A DNA stretch of 64,000 nt from Microdochium bolleyi (GCA_001566295.1 KQ964253.1:558001-622000), one strand, 5' to 3'; positions 30,555-43,368 are shown, counted from the first letter of the stretch. The notes: generated from the letters alone by a model not told the origin. Numbers and translations are program-made.

Positions 30555-32560
30555 ATGCATTTCGAATGGGTCAAGCAAGCTGCGGGCTTCCTCTCGCCCG
30601 TGTTCGCCAACCAGATCGCCGAGACGGAGATTGCTGATGCCGGCGTCAATGCCGTCAAGCAGGTGGCCATCATCGGTATGTTGCCCAGCGTTTCCTGTCC
30701 CCATCACCCCTAACCCGCGACCCCTTTCACCAGCACGCATCATCCCTGCACACCATGATATCGTCAAAGATGACGGTCGTGGTCGTGCCTGTCGTCCACA
30801 AATGAACATGTCGTCCCTCCCAGCATCTGCCAGCTCATCACTCCTCTCAGCACCACCAGGGCACTAGATACAATGCTAATGTCACCACAGGAGCGGGTGC
30901 GGCGGGTGCGTCTACGGCGTACCACTTGCACAAGTTCGCGGCCGAGGAGGGCATCGAGCTGAACGTGACCATCTTTGAGAAGACCTCACACATTGGAGGA
31001 CGCTCTCTCACCGTCAACGCCTTTGACGACCCACTGCAGCCTGTTGAGCTCGGCGCATCCATCTTCGTCGAGGTGAACCACATTCTCTGGAATGCCACAG
31101 ACACGTTCAACCTCACCAGGGTCGACCCGGGCGCCGACGAGCCCGGCACGCTCGCCGTCTGGGACGGCTACCACTTCGTGTACGAGCAGGACTCGAACTC
31201 GTGGGGCTGGTGGAACCTGGCCAAGCTCTTCTGGAAGTACGGCACCGCACCTTACTACACTGACAAGCTCGTTACAGAGGTCGTCAACACCTTCTTGCAG
31301 CTGTATGAGCGGCCGCACTTCCCCTTCCGCTCCCTCTCCGCCAGGGCTTTCGAGCTGGGTCTCACCAAGATCACCGGCCTTACCGCCGAGCAGTTCCTCA
31401 CAGAAAACAAGCTAAATGGTGCCTTTGCCCGCGACATTGTGCAGGCTAGTACCCGCGTCAACTATGCCTCAAACCTGGCCCACATCCACGGCCTGGGGGC
31501 TATGGTCTCGATGGCCCCCAAGGGCGCCGTGTCCGTAGCTGGTGGCAACTGGCAGATGTTCGCCCGCATGGTCGAGAAGTCGCAAGCTCACGTCCAGCTG
31601 GACACGCGCGTGACATCCATTACGGAAGTCAAAAGCAAGAACCCTGCCGCACCTGCTTCCCGCTTCAGCATCAGCACCAGCAAAGAAAGTGGCTCCAAGG
31701 ACGATGTTCAGAGACACCCCACCGCGTTTGACAACGTGGTTGTCGCCGCACCATACCAGTTCAGTGGCATCAAGACCGAGGGCGACTTGTTCCAACAGCC
31801 CATTGACGAGATCCCCTACGTCAAGCTTCACGTGACGCTTTTTGCAAGCCCCTTCCAGTTCAGCCCCGAATTCTTCGGCCTCCCAGCAGGCACCAAGACT
31901 CCCACAGCTGTCCTCACGACTCTTGCTGAAGGCGAGGAGCCCAAGCCCGGAGCCGACGGCGCCGGTCGTCCTGGATTCTTCTCCGTCTCACTCGTCAAGA
32001 TCGTGACGAATCCCAAGACCGAGAACAAGGAGTTTGTCTACAAGATCTTCTCCCCGGCCACAGTGACGCCTGAGTTCCTCACCAAGCTCCTCGGCGTTAA
32101 GGTTCCCGAGACCTTCACTGGCAGCGCTGCTACCGATGCTTCTGTTATTACCGAAGACGGCGAGGCGACCGCTTCCGCCAATGCCGCAGTTGAGCCCATC
32201 TCGTGGTACCACCCAGCCGTCTTCCACCCGTACCCGCAAAAGCTGCCGCGCGTGACCTTCCAGGACCCTATCCTACGCGACGGCCTTTACTACACATCAG
32301 GCATCGAGAGCTTCATCTCGACCATGGAGACGAGCGCGCTCATGGGCATGAACGTGGCCCGCCTGATTGTCGACGACCTGGTCTCGTCAAGCGTCACATC
32401 CATTGAGGATGACGACATTGTTGTGGTAGAGGAGGTAGCCCCTGTCGCTGCTTCTCCCGCTGCCCCATCTTCTTCTACAGAGGCTGTCGAGGAAGTTGTT
32501 GTCGAGGACGTCGTTGTCGAGGCCGTAGAGTCGGTGGCTGAGGTTGTAGAGGAGTTGTAA
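30555..32560 (+). CDS. Prenylcysteine oxidase/lyase-like flavoprotein
   Basis: FAD-dependent thioether oxidase that cleaves farnesyl- or geranylgeranyl-cysteine released when prenylated proteins are degraded. Exons 30555..30675 and 30891..32560 encode 596 residues. The spliced junction creates the FAD-binding VAIIGAGAAGASTAYHL (near residue 37). Further family features: TIFEKTSHIGGRSLTVNAF, ELGASIFVEVNHIL, the prenylcysteine-lyase domain body with SVAGGNWQMFARMVEKS, and near the end DGLYYTSGIESFISTMETSA. Two oddities: no obvious secretory signal at the N-terminus (MHFEWVKQAAGFLSPVFANQ is only weakly hydrophobic), whereas animal enzymes are lysosomal, and a Val/Glu-rich acidic C-terminal tail of about 60 residues beyond the domain. 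Confidence 0.92.
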
Positions 32561-33156
32561 GACTGCAACGTCAAAGCATGCGTAAAGCGACACGATCGTT
32601 TCGAGATTCCCTTGGTCCTTGGTTGTTTTCATCGTCTCGCGTTTTCTAGGAGGCCTAATGAGATCGGCCGGACATAAAAAGCACTCCTTCCCCCATTTTC
32701 CTTTCTCTTTTTCCTTTCACGACTTCTAAATGTAGGGTTTTATATCTAATAGCTCCAGCGCAGCGCGCGAATTGTCCAGAATTCGTTACACTTTGACTGA
32801 TCGGGGCATAAAATGAGAAGCATTCTTATGTCCAGTGCCGCTTTTCTACGTCTCGCACGAGGCTTGCCGCGTCACTAGTACTGCAGTGGATGGTACGCGA
32901 AGAGGCCGAATCTCATGTTGAATGCATTATGCTCAGATTGGCGAGGTGTTGAGGTCTCTCTTCACCTCTCCAGCAACCTCCCATATACTTTCACAAGGGC
33001 ATTCTTTGGCATCGGGCCCCTGGATATATTGTTGCGTAAGTGTATCTCCCATCTGACCCTATATCTCAGAGGTGTATCCCCTCAAACCACCGTTCTCTTC
33101 CACACTGGGCCCAAACACATGAAGAGTACAGGCAGGCAGGAAGAAGAAACAAAAAA
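32561..33156. other. Convergent 3' region
   Basis: Between the stop codons of the prenylcysteine oxidase gene and the MFS carrier. AT-rich, with pyrimidine tracts; 3' untranslated sequence only. Confidence 0.6.
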
Positions 33157-35098
33157 CTACATCACGTAGCGGAAGTACGGATTCTGCTTGTCCGTCAGGT
33201 CCAGGAAGGCCAATTTCGCGCGCTCCGTCTCGTCCTCGGCCGCAGCGCCCGCAGCGGCACCGGCGGCGGCAGCGGCGGCGGCGTCCTTGAGGCGGTTCTC
33301 GCGGCGGAGGACAAAGTACAGCGCGACGGAGGATATGATTGTCACGCAGTAGCTATGATTTACCAAAAACACTGGTTAGGGCATGTATACTTCTTGCAAT
33401 GAAAAGCCAAGGAACCAGCGCAACACTTTGATGGAGGGAAATTTGGGAGAGGAAGAGATGCGATGGAGATTACTGACAAGATGATGAGACCCAGCCACAG
33501 CTCGGGGTAGTGGTATATCCGCGTCTGGGACTTGATCAACTGCGGTCCGACGATGTTGCCTGTGGAGAAAGGGAGTCAGCCAGGTTCATCTTGTTGGGTC
33601 ATGGACAGCAGTGATGATGATGACATACCGACGCAATACGCCACAAAGATGGTCGCCGAGGTGAAGCTCTTCTTCGTGTGCCCCGCGACATTGCTCATCC
33701 CGATCGTGATGATGAGGCTGACCACCGCGCCGAACGTCCCCGTGATGGTGTACCCCACGACGGGCGCCGCGGCGTGGAACGTCCACTCGCTCTTCCAGAT
33801 GATGGCGCAGCCCGCGATCACGGGGAGGCAGCAGACGACCAGCATCGCGATGCGGATGTTTTCGTAGCGGCTCCCGAGCCAGCCGGTCAGCAGGATCAGG
33901 ATCCAGCACAGGCCGCCGAGGGGGAACTGGAACAGGATGCTCTCGAGCGTGGACCACCCGAACGTCGACACGATCAGGGGGCCGAAGCCGGACACGGCGC
34001 CGTTGACCGTGTACGCGGACGCCATCATGATGAAGATGAGCCAGATCTTGACGTCCGTCACGGCCTCGCGCAGCTGCGACGTCTTGAACTTGGTGCACCG
34101 CACGCCGGTCTGCCCGTGCCGCAGCCTCTCGACGGCGGCGAACTTCTCCGCGTCGGTGAGAAACCATGCAGTGACCGGGCTCGCGGGCATCGCGAAGCAT
34201 ACGAGGCCAAACAGGAACGTCAGCGCGGCCGCGAGAATGTAGATGTACTGCCACCTCCTCAGCCCAGCATTGCTCCCGATCTGCGCGAAGCCGTAGTTGA
34301 GTCCGCCCCCGATGATGGTCCAGAGGCCCGTGGCCGAGAACCACCAGGACTGGCGCAGGGACTGCTCGCGCTGGGTGTAGAAGCCGCTGATGATGGTCAT
34401 GAAGCCCGTCGGGATGATGCTCTCGATGAACCCTAGGAAGAAGCGCTGCACGTAGAGCCCCTGGTATGTCGTGACGCCAGCGGTCGCGCCGCAAATGATG
34501 GCCCAGATGCACACGACAACGCCGAGCACGCGGCCTAGGTCGAGTCGCTGCAGAGCGTACGACATGGGGTACAGCCCGGTCAGCATGCCAAAGTAGAAGA
34601 GCGAGGTCGCCCAGCTGAGCCGCGAGGTGTCGACGGCGCCAGGGTTGCCCGGGACGGGTACGCTCAGGGCCAGGTCGCCCGTCATGCCAAACAGGACGGC
34701 GGAGCCGAGGATGGCCTTGTCGTAGTACACAAGGCCATCTATTTCCGGAGATCGCGGTGTCAGTGTCAGTGTCCGATCTGCTCAAGAGACGGCGGGGCCA
34801 CCTTACAGCCAAAAGTCATCGCTGGGATGAGGAACCAGTCTGTCTTGCGCACCGCACGGGCAACGACGACAGGGTCAATGTCATGCTGCGTCTCGCCGAC
34901 CATGAGTAGGGCGACATCTTTGTCCGCGACATCGCTGGCCGAGTTGGCCGAAGGCTGCTGTTGTTGCGGCGCCGCGGCCGGGGAAGGTCCCGCGCGCGAT
35001 TCTACGTCTGCCGCTCGCATACTTGGTAGCCGGTGCTTCTCGTTGAGACTTGGCCAGATTTGCGACGATGCCGATGTCACGACAATTGAAGAGGACAC
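33157..35098 (-). CDS. MFS anion:cation symporter, DAL5/TNA1-like
   Basis: Exons 34807..35098, 33629..34738, 33478..33559, 33157..33352 encode 559 residues. Members of this family take up small organic anions (allantoate, nicotinate, pantothenate, biotin-type) at the plasma membrane. After a 90-residue hydrophilic N-terminus, splicing yields the TM1 region FGYGLVYYDKAILGSA. Later features: LSWATSLFYFGMLTGLYPMS, GFIESIIPTGFMTIISGFYT with YTQREQSLRQSWWFSATGLW, a cytoplasmic loop, NGAVSGFGPLIVSTFGW, MSNVAGHTKKSFTSA, NIVGPQLIKSQTRIYHYPE and a last membrane segment YCVTIISSVALYFVLRREN. The tail has an Ala/Gly run then DLTDKQNPYFRYVM, a common ending for this family. The start at 35098 could instead be an internal ATG about 80 bases further in. 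Substrate unknown. Confidence 0.92.
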
Positions 35099-35815
35099 TC
35101 GCTCGTGTATAAGAAGTTTGGGGCTGCAGACTCGAGTTCCGACGTGGACCCGGAATGCTGGGTCAACCGTAATTAAAAAACAGCGACGCCACGGGTATAG
35201 CCGGGCCTAGAACGAAACTCTATCGTAGCGCGGCTTGTGACGGCGAAGAGGGATCCGAGCATCGGCGACCACAGGTGTTGCTTCTCTCGCTCTTGGCAAG
35301 GATCACAGCCCGGACGAGACGCGAAATAAGGATATTCGGATTGTCATGGTGCCGTCACGGCCGGGTTTGGCCAATGGAAGAGGTGTAAATGTCTTGTCTG
35401 GGCAGGGGTCGAACGTTGAGAGTTGAAAATGATTCGGTTGCTTCCGACGACCACGAGACCCTGGAGCTCTGAGTGGCTTGGCAGGGCTGGTCACAGCCGT
35501 GGGGGTCAAACCAGAGACTAACGTTAGTCACTCGGGCAGGCTGAGTTCGTCCCACGCGGCCCCCGAGACTCAGCCATCGATGAATACTCTGACTCGACTA
35601 CTTATGTAAAAGTCATGGTGCCTCTCTGGCAAGAAATGTGCCACCAGGTGACGTCCTTTTGCTCGTCTTGGACGGCCCAAAAAATGATGCTATGACACTG
35701 AAGTACACGCCACAAACAATACATTGCCCGCCACACGCCAACGCCATGCTCGCTAATGACATAATAACGATTCCAAACAGTGATGCTCCCGCCCTCTTGG
35801 CAGGCAGACCACACT
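35099..35815. other. Promoter of the DAL5-like carrier, 3' flank of EXO1
   Basis: Two leftward neighbours. Short frames on both strands only. No recognised element. Confidence 0.55.
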
Positions 35816-38243
35816 TCATGCATACAAAAATCTCGACAGATTCAGGGCTCTCGATTCCCTGCGGGATTTCCCCCGCGTCATGTTTTCGTCGCCCAGATCG
35901 AGCTCATCATTCTCGCTCTCCGGGCCGAGAAGATCTTCGCTTCCTGTGGGCCTGTGCAGTGCTTCTACCTCATCGACATCGACCGGTGGCAGTGGGACGA
36001 ACACCGCATTAACCGGCAGAGCGTCGAGACTGCGACGTGGTGGCTTCATAGCACGCTTGTCTCGACGTGGGGGTGATACCATAGGAGACGCCGTCTGCCT
36101 CTTTGGTCGGTTTAGCGCGTGAGCTCCGAGTCGCTGGAGCGGCGTCAGGCGTGACGTGCCCGGCGTGGTGCGAGCAGTCGCAGCCGATGAAGGCATGGAA
36201 CTGGACTGGTCAAATGTGGACCCTGGTGTCGAGCTCATTGCTGAACCTGGGGTTGACAGTGTCGAGGATCGTCGACTGGTGGGGGCCGCGACGCTAGGGC
36301 TGTCATACTGGAACCGATCGAACCGACTGCGTTGAGAATAAGAAGGCTGCGATGCAGATCCAGAGGAGGTTTGTGTGCTTTCGTCGTCTACTACACTGTC
36401 CGTCTCTTGGCTTTGTTCCATGACAGCTGGTGCAGCTACCGATTCCTCGAATACTTGCAAGCTTGGCCGTGATTTGGACCTCGAATCCCAGCCATCGACG
36501 TCTGGAAGTTGGCTGAGGGCGTCTTCGATCGAGTCATCCGACATCAAGTACCCCTGGCCTTTCGAGGAAGAGGCAGTTTCAGTGGATTTTGAAGAGAAGA
36601 ACTTGCTCTTCTCCTTGACCGGCTTGTCCAAAGTTGCGTCATCACAGAGCCTGGCCTTCTTCTGTGGTCGGCCTGCCAAAGATGGCAGGTCAAGTGAGGC
36701 ACTTTCCGTTCTGTTTCGTAGCTCCGGCCCTGCGGTCTGCCTCCGTGAAGAGCCCAAGGCTCGCCCTCCAGCCACAAGAAGATTGGAAACAGGCTCCGAA
36801 ATGCGCCGAGAACTTGACGACACGGTTCTGTTGATGTAACTCCGTGTTGGGGCAGAGCCAGCTTCTGAAGCACCCTCGATATAAGGGCGAGGCAACGGGA
36901 AAACGATAGGTCGATTTCCATTCTCCGTGATGTCAGACACGCGGTTTGAATCGATGGAGAAGCAGTTGGGTTCCATCTCGCCTAGTGGTATCCGGCGATG
37001 GCCCTGAAAGTATGTATCGATCGGTTTCTTCGGAGCCAGGGTGGAGGGCTTCGGTCCATTCGTCACGCGGGCTGTTCCCGATGCAGTCCTCTTGCGTGCT
37101 TCGGGCAGGGCTGGAATGACTATGACTTGCTTGGTCATAGGGTTCAAGTCTCCATTGGCGACGCCGCTTGCTACTTCGGCCTCAACAAACTGGCCGATGA
37201 AGGGCAAAGTTGTGACGTCGACATCTGTTGGCGGATCGTTAAGATTGACTAGCTGTCTCTTGGTCGGGCAGAAAGCCCACTGGTACAGAAAAGTCTGTTC
37301 GGCCTGTCGAAAGAGGGTCGCGTAGTCTGCCGGAATCCGCACCTTTCCGTCAAATTGCAGCATTTTTATGACTCGCTCGGCTGTCTTGTGCTTGCGGACC
37401 ATGCGGTGGGCAGTCTTCAGCCCGAGCTTGTTCACACCAGCTAGGTAGTCGCAGCCACTGAGAATAGTCATCAGCCTGAACTCTCTATCTGTCCATCCTG
37501 TAAGGGAAACTTCGCGAACGGCGCAGAAATCCTTTCTGTTGATCTCGATGCAGTGTCCGTATTGGTCGAGTTTTGTCAGCAGCCGCTTGGCTCCGAACAC
37601 TAGCAGGTCAGAATCCTCTGACAGGATACCGGAGACATGGCCATGCTTTTCCAAGTAGACCATCTGAGCATCTGCCTCGTACGGTGCAACAACGTAGGGG
37701 GTGCCAGCCTTCTTGAGCTCCTCAATGAGGTGTCGGGCCATCTCAGGAGTGACGTCAATAGCTTTCTGCAGTTCGAGATGAGCCTGCGACTGTTTACCAG
37801 CCCTGAGAAGCTCCAGCCCAGCCTTCTTGGTTTCATCACGTCGTTTGGCGCGAGCTTCTTCTGTGCTGCGCTTGCTTGGAAGAAAGTCTCCGTCGAAGAC
37901 CAGATAGGGTGTCACGCCAAAGTGCAGGCACATACGGACGCGGTGCATAGCAAAGTCAACATATCTGGCACAAGGAGTCAGCGTAAGGCCTTCTCAGAAG
38001 ACTGCTGGCATGGAGACATACTTGCGAGTGGGCTTGCCTTCGGCCAGTTCTATCGCACTGGCGATAGCGCCCCTATGGAGCCAGCCGTAAGCGTCGACAG
38101 CCAATGTCTCTCCGGCATACTTGCTCAGTTCGACTGGACGTTGTATCGACTTGAGAAGCGGTAGGAGTCCTGGGTCAGTATTAGCAAAGTGGCGCTGCAT
38201 ACACAAGTTGTTGTTGTTGTTGGGTCCTACCTTGAATGCCCAT
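35816..38243 (-). CDS. EXO1: Exonuclease 1, XPG/FEN1 family 5'-3' exonuclease
   Basis: Nuclear 5'-3' exonuclease and flap endonuclease in mismatch repair, DNA end resection and telomere processing. Exons 38231..38243, 38022..38169, 35816..37964 encode 769 residues. The first exon is only 13 nt (ATG GGC ATT CAA G) and supplies the invariant MGIQG start, whose glycine sits at the active site. The XPG-N half has AVDAYGWLHRGA and the metal ligand Asp78 (LVFDGD). The XPG-I half has Glu150/Asp152 (YEADAQMVYL) and Asp171/Asp173 (SEDSDLLVFG), then SGCDYLAGVNKLGLKTA (Asp226), the DNA-binding helix-turn-helix. The C-terminal half is Ser/Thr-rich and disordered, as in other Exo1 proteins. All catalytic residues are present. 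Confidence 0.95.
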
Positions 38244-39383
38244 GGTGTCTGATGTTGTTGGTATCACAACCAAACTACACGACTGTCGAAAAGCAGAGTG
38301 GATGGGTGGGGCAAGCCTCAGTGACAGCTAGCCGGGAAGCTGTCCGAGGTACAATGGAAGCTATCGCATGTAGTCGAATTGCCCGTGGACTGCTTGGTGA
38401 GTTGATTACAGGTGTTCTTTGTCTTGGAGGTGCGAATCGGCGGCAGCGGTGGTGGTCACGGTGGTGGCGTTGGTGCAACGAGGTGGACGGTATGGCAGCT
38501 GTTTGGGAAAGTAAACACGCCGCGGTCTGGCGGTGAGGTCTATTACGGGGCAGACGATTGCAAGGGCGAATTGCTGCACGGAGTTGGGCGAGGAGAACAT
38601 GCAAGCAGAGACTGAGGGAGTCTGGCGAAGCTGCGGTCGAGTGCTTGAGAGCCGGGTGTCAAGTGAGCGTTGGGTGATGGGAGATCTTAAGTGTGCCGCG
38701 GAGAGCCATGATGCCCGAGCGAGGCAGACGCGACTATCGTGGGGAGCCCCTGCAATCGATACGTGAGAGCCCTGTGCGGTCGACCGCGTCGTGGAGGACC
38801 GCGACTGCCCAGGGGCCTTGTGCAGGCGTTGAGTGGTTCGGGTGCAGCTAGTGCAGGCCTTGCATAACTGGCCACCGCCATTGCCAGAGCAACCGCAAAG
38901 GCAATTCTCCAGGTTTGTGTCCTGTGATACTCCGTATCCCTTTTTATGCACTAAGCCCAATCCTCATATTGTACTGTCTTCTGTGCGCACAACTCCCATG
39001 ATATCGCCTCCATTGTACAACTGGGCAGCCGCGCCTTGTTGACAGGATTATGAGCCTACAGTAACTATTTGCGTCAGGTTAAGCAGCATGGCGTTGATTT
39101 GAGCAGTTGAATGCTTGGGCTGTCCCATATTGAAGATCTGGACAATCTAGTCCAAGGCTCCATGGGCACGAGTCAAACGCCCCCAGGGCCAGCTAAAACA
39201 AGACAAGTGCGCCTGTGCGCCCCACCTGCTCAACTGCAGAGGTCCACCAAAATTTCGACAGCGGCATCTCGAAAGATTCTCATCCACCTCATCGAAAAGC
39301 GAAGCATACCTTAAGGTACTTCTTGTCTTCGCGCAGCAAAATACACATCCTCAGACTACTGAGACGGCAATAACGTCACCATC
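38244..39383. other. Divergent region EXO1 / TMA16
   Basis: Promoters of two genes read away from each other. The left part is rich in GGTGGT-type repeats (about 38430-38480). No gene supported. Confidence 0.55.
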
Positions 39384-40099
39384 ATGGGCAGAACGACATT
39401 TGACAAGGCACGCAAGGCCATTGCCAAGAAGAAGGGTCCTGTCGAAGCTCTCCACCAGTACTCAAGGGACTCCAAGCGCCTGCACAAAGCCCAGGTCCGC
39501 GATGTGAGACTCGAGAAGCTCGCCGCCACCCGCCGCAAGACAGACCGGCCGCATAGTGAGTCCACGCTACTCTCTGTGAGCCTGCTCACACAGCATATTT
39601 CTGACATCCGGCCACAGTCGAACGTGCCACCTACTTCCAGGAGGCTGTCCGCCAGAACGAAGGGAAGCCCCTCGATATGGACACCATCCAGGAGCTCATC
39701 AAAGGGTAAGCCGCATGTCATGCTATTCAAGCTGCTCAACCCATTTCTGACCATAGCCACAGATTCGTGCATCAGTTTGACGAGGAGCTGGCTGAGGTGA
39801 AGCAAGCTCGACGGCCTGGCCGCCCAGCAAGTGCCCGTGAAGACCTGCTCAAGGTCAAGATCACCGCCCTGGAAAAGGAGTATCAGAACGGATTTCGTAA
39901 GTGAGAGCGAGCCCGCCCTAACCGGCCATGCCCCACTAACTGGCCTGTAGTGCTCCCAGTCCTGGATGAAGAGACCAACGTGACCATGTTCGAACGGTGG
40001 GACGGCAACTGGGCTTACTTGACACAGATGAAGTGGGCGAGAGTATCCGCCGAGGGCAAGGTCCAGCCCTCGAGCTTCCCACCCAAGGGCGAGCACTAG
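39384..40099 (+). CDS. TMA16: Translation machinery-associated protein 16 homologue
   Basis: Associates with pre-60S ribosomal particles in the nucleus. Exons 39384..39555, 39618..39705, 39763..39896, 39951..40099 encode 180 residues, similar to yeast Tma16. The start MGRTTFDKARKAIAKKKGPV and ALHQYSRDSKRLHKAQVRD form the conserved basic N-terminal helix. Then come YFQEAVRQNEGKPLDM, FVHQFDEELAEVKQARRPGR with the family's RPGRPAS motif, KEYQNGFLLPVLDEETNV and the ending KVQPSSFPPKGEH, which matches the family's C-terminal SSFPPKG. All four introns/exon joins restore frame with GT-AG ends. Confidence 0.93.
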
Positions 40100-42401
40100 A
40101 GATCATCATCGGGCGCAAGACGGTGCAAGCGTCGAGGCTGGCGACTGATCGGCAGCTCGCGCTTGCCAACAATACATGCACCCCGGTACGTTCCAGCCAT
40201 ATGTCCTCCGGCTACCGCAGCTGAGAGACATGGGTTTGAGGTTGGCACGAGGCGAGCTGCATTGTTTACGAAGCAGTTCCGTTTGACTTGTGCGGTTAGG
40301 CACATCACCAGATCACTTTCTGCCGCAGTCCCGCAACCAGACGACGGCAGGCCCTATCATAGATCCTTGCCACCTCGCTTGTGGACTGCACAGCTGCTCG
40401 CCATCACACAAGAAATCGCCTGGCCGCCGCTATATCCCACACAGTCAGCGTCGCGCCTGCCAGATCATCCCAGAACTTTCGAAGCCGGCATGCCACCGCC
40501 ATCTACAAGATTACAACGTTGTGGTGATACAGGGAGTGTTCAAACCATGTCAGGCACCAACAGCACAGTCGATGGAGGAATGAGAGATGGTCAAGGAATT
40601 ATGCGATCCGCCAAGTCTCTTGCGCTTGATCTCGACAAGACGCTTCAATACTGAGCCACTTGTTCGTCTCGAGGAATTGGGCCCACACTCATTCACACTC
40701 ACAAGTATCGTGGTGGGTTGCACAGATCATGTTGTCGCAAGTCCAGAATGCGTGCAACTGATTGACGCGGTCGTTAGCCAACAAACTTGCTGCAACCATC
40801 GTGTGCCCGCAGCGAGCACTTCGCCACAGCTACGTATACAAAAGATCTGTAACATGACTACGGTTCCGTGGTCTCGGGCGGCCAACGTACGGCGTAACGG
40901 TCTGCGCCAAAGTTCTGCTGCGTCTCAAAATCCTCCCATGTGTGACTTTGACATGGGTTCCTCGACTCTTTGTGCACGCCTGCGGAAACCCCACACGGGC
41001 AAGTCGCACACGGGTCCCAGACCCGGATTAGGCCATGCCAACGGAGCCTCCCGTCCGAGATCTGGTGCAATGATTCCACCTCGCCGTCCCGGCAGTCTAG
41101 CCGCGGCCAGAATCTGGTATCTGGATTCAACGCCCCTGGACACTTGTGAGGATCCGCGAGGTAGCGTCGACTCTGAGACCTTTCAGTCTGGAGACCCTCG
41201 TTCTGAAACTAGCATCATTGGTTGATGAATGTGTCCAGCTGTCCAAACTCCTGTGCCATGTTGCACTCCATAGCTTTGCACAGCACGCTTTCCGGCCGAG
41301 ATCGCTCTGGCAATCAAGGACTGCGAGTGGTATAAAATACCAATAGCACACCTCCAACATATCAGCGTGCCGATCAATGCTAAATGTGAAGAAGATTAAC
41401 TTCTGTGCAAGTTCAAACAGTCAAGCATCACGATCCCAGCCTGCTCCATCACCTTAGTCCTCAAGATTACCCAACCGCCACGCCGTGAGTAGTGCTTCCA
41501 CTGCGACCGAGCTCCCAGCCACGTTGCTGACGACGCAGCTGCAGCCCATCCTTGACCATGTGCAACTACGTTAACCATGTACGATCCTGCTATCTCTGCG
41601 CGAGCGAGGAGACGGTGCTCATAACAGAGAAGTCTTGTACTCAAGCAAAGACAGGGGGCACCTTCGGCAGTTGCGGCAAAGGGATCAAGGACAAGCCGGA
41701 GCGGACCCATTATAAATGTTGGCAATGCAGCGAGAGGATCTCCAGAAATCCTTATCTAAAAAGAGGCCGTGGCTCGTTTTGATCGTTATTTCTTTCGTTT
41801 TGCCCTGGTGGCAACTGCTGGCGTATGGAAGGGGCAAGGCGGCTCTGGTCAGTCTCTGCTTGCCCCTTGGTGATAAAATTTTCGTCAATTTCCAAGATAG
41901 GATCCTGTTCTATGTCATCTGCCTGCAAGCGTTGCCAGGCTGGCCCTTAGGAAGTCAACAGTTCACATTCGCTTGCTCAAGATCCATTAAAGTAACTATG
42001 CACAGTGTGATCCACGTTGTGGTAATCGTCGTTGCCTCCGAGTATCATTACTAATGACAGTAGTGAAAAAAGCATATGTGCTACATTTCCATATATCTAG
42101 AATCGTCGGTACATGCTCAAATATGAGAATTCGTGAGGCCAACCTGGTGGATGAACACTGGAAAGTTGTTCCACTGTTGCTATATTTTCGGGATGCCTGG
42201 CGGGGCATGTGCGCACACTGTGAGTAACACTGTCTCTTTATCACAACTGGACCCGCAGAAATTTCGCTGGCAGCTTCGAGAACATCTGCATGAAGCTAGT
42301 TGAGAGCTTCACTCAACTACATTTTGATCCTCCGAGAACATCGACTTGTCCACTACCCAAACTGCACAAACCACGAGCCGACTCACGCACGCTTCGCAAA
42401 G
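40100..42401. other. Gene-poor 2.3 kb between TMA16 and MAM33
   Basis: No gene supported. The largest frames (40587-41225, 212 codons; 41716-42054, 112 codons, hydrophobic) have no recognised domain. TATA-like strings occur near 41330 and 41710 but no convincing gene follows. The right end is probably the MAM33 promoter. Confidence 0.5.
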
Positions 42402-43368
42402 ATGATGTCCCTCAGAACCCTCGCGCGCACTGCGCCCCGCGCCGCCGCACGCATCAGCTCCTCCTCCGCCATGCGCCTCCCCGCGACCGCCGCCTCGCGC
42501 ACCACCGCCACCCTCCTCAGATCCTCCGCCGCGCCTCTGAGGACAACAACCAAGGCCTTCTCGACGACGGCTCTGCGGTGGGCGCCCGCGGGCGAGGTCG
42601 ACGAGGAGCTGTCCGCCAAGCTCGAGAGCGAGCTGCAGTTTGAGGGCGAGCTCAAGGAGGCCGAGCAGGTCCCCGCCAGCGTCAAGGACTTCCTCGACAA
42701 CAGCCCGTTCAAGCTCCAGGACACCCCCGGAAAGGAGGACGTCGTCCTGACGAGGCAGTTTGGTAACGAGACGTGAGTTTCTTCCCTTCCTTGCCAGCAT
42801 TCTGCAAGGTTTTACACTCCTGCATTCGACACGACAGAGCACTAACATGATTGCCACTGCCAGCATCACCGTCTCCTTCTCCATCTCCGACCTCTCCAAC
42901 TTTGAGCCGGACATGTACAACGAGGACTCTGCGCTCGGCGACGAGGAGCTCCCGGGCAACGAGTCCGCCGCTGAGGCCGAGGAGGCCGGTGCCGAGGGCG
43001 AGGAGCCCGAGACCCCCATCCCGTGCCGCCTCAACGTGGTCGTCGAGAAGGGCTCCGGCAAGGGCTGCCTGAACATCGAGGCGATCGCGCAGGACGGCCA
43101 GATCATGGTCGAGAACTTCTACTACTTCTCGGACCCCAAGATCGCGCACAGCGCCGACGCCACCGCCGCGCACGCCGCTAATGACGTGTACCCCGGCCCG
43201 CCCTTCGGCAGCCTCGACGAGGACCTCCAGATGCTGATGGAGCGCTACCTCGAGGAGCGCGGCGTCAACCAGGCCCTTGCCATCTTCGTCCCGGACTACA
43301 TGGACGTCAAGGAGCAGCGCGAGTACCAGGCGTGGCTCAAGGACGTCAAGAGCTTCATTGACGAGTAG
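42402..43368 (+). CDS. MAM33: Mitochondrial matrix acidic protein, p32/MAM33 family
   Basis: Trimeric acidic chaperone of the mitochondrial matrix involved in oxidative phosphorylation and mitoribosome assembly. Exons 42402..42772 and 42864..43368 encode 291 residues. An Arg/Ser/Ala-rich presequence without acidic residues covers about residues 1-57 (LRTLARTAPRAAARISSS, then AFSTTALRW, a typical cleavage zone). The mature part starts acidic and has the family layout: SVKDFLDNSPFKLQDTPGKE, VVLTRQFGNETITVSFSISD, a very acidic loop (EAEEAGAEGEEPE), CRLNVVVEKGSGKGCLNIEA, ENFYYFSD, and the terminal SLDEDLQMLMERYLEERGVN with DVKEQREYQAWLKDVKSFID. The start could be either of two adjacent ATG codons. 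Confidence 0.94.

Noticed and set aside
33586..34812. 408-codon minus-strand frame rich in Arg, His and Pro
   Set aside because: It is the out-of-frame shadow of the DAL5-like transporter, whose own frame has membrane segments and correct splice sites.
40587..41225. 212-codon frame downstream of TMA16
   Set aside because: No family features, no start context, no splice support, composition like surrounding non-coding DNA.
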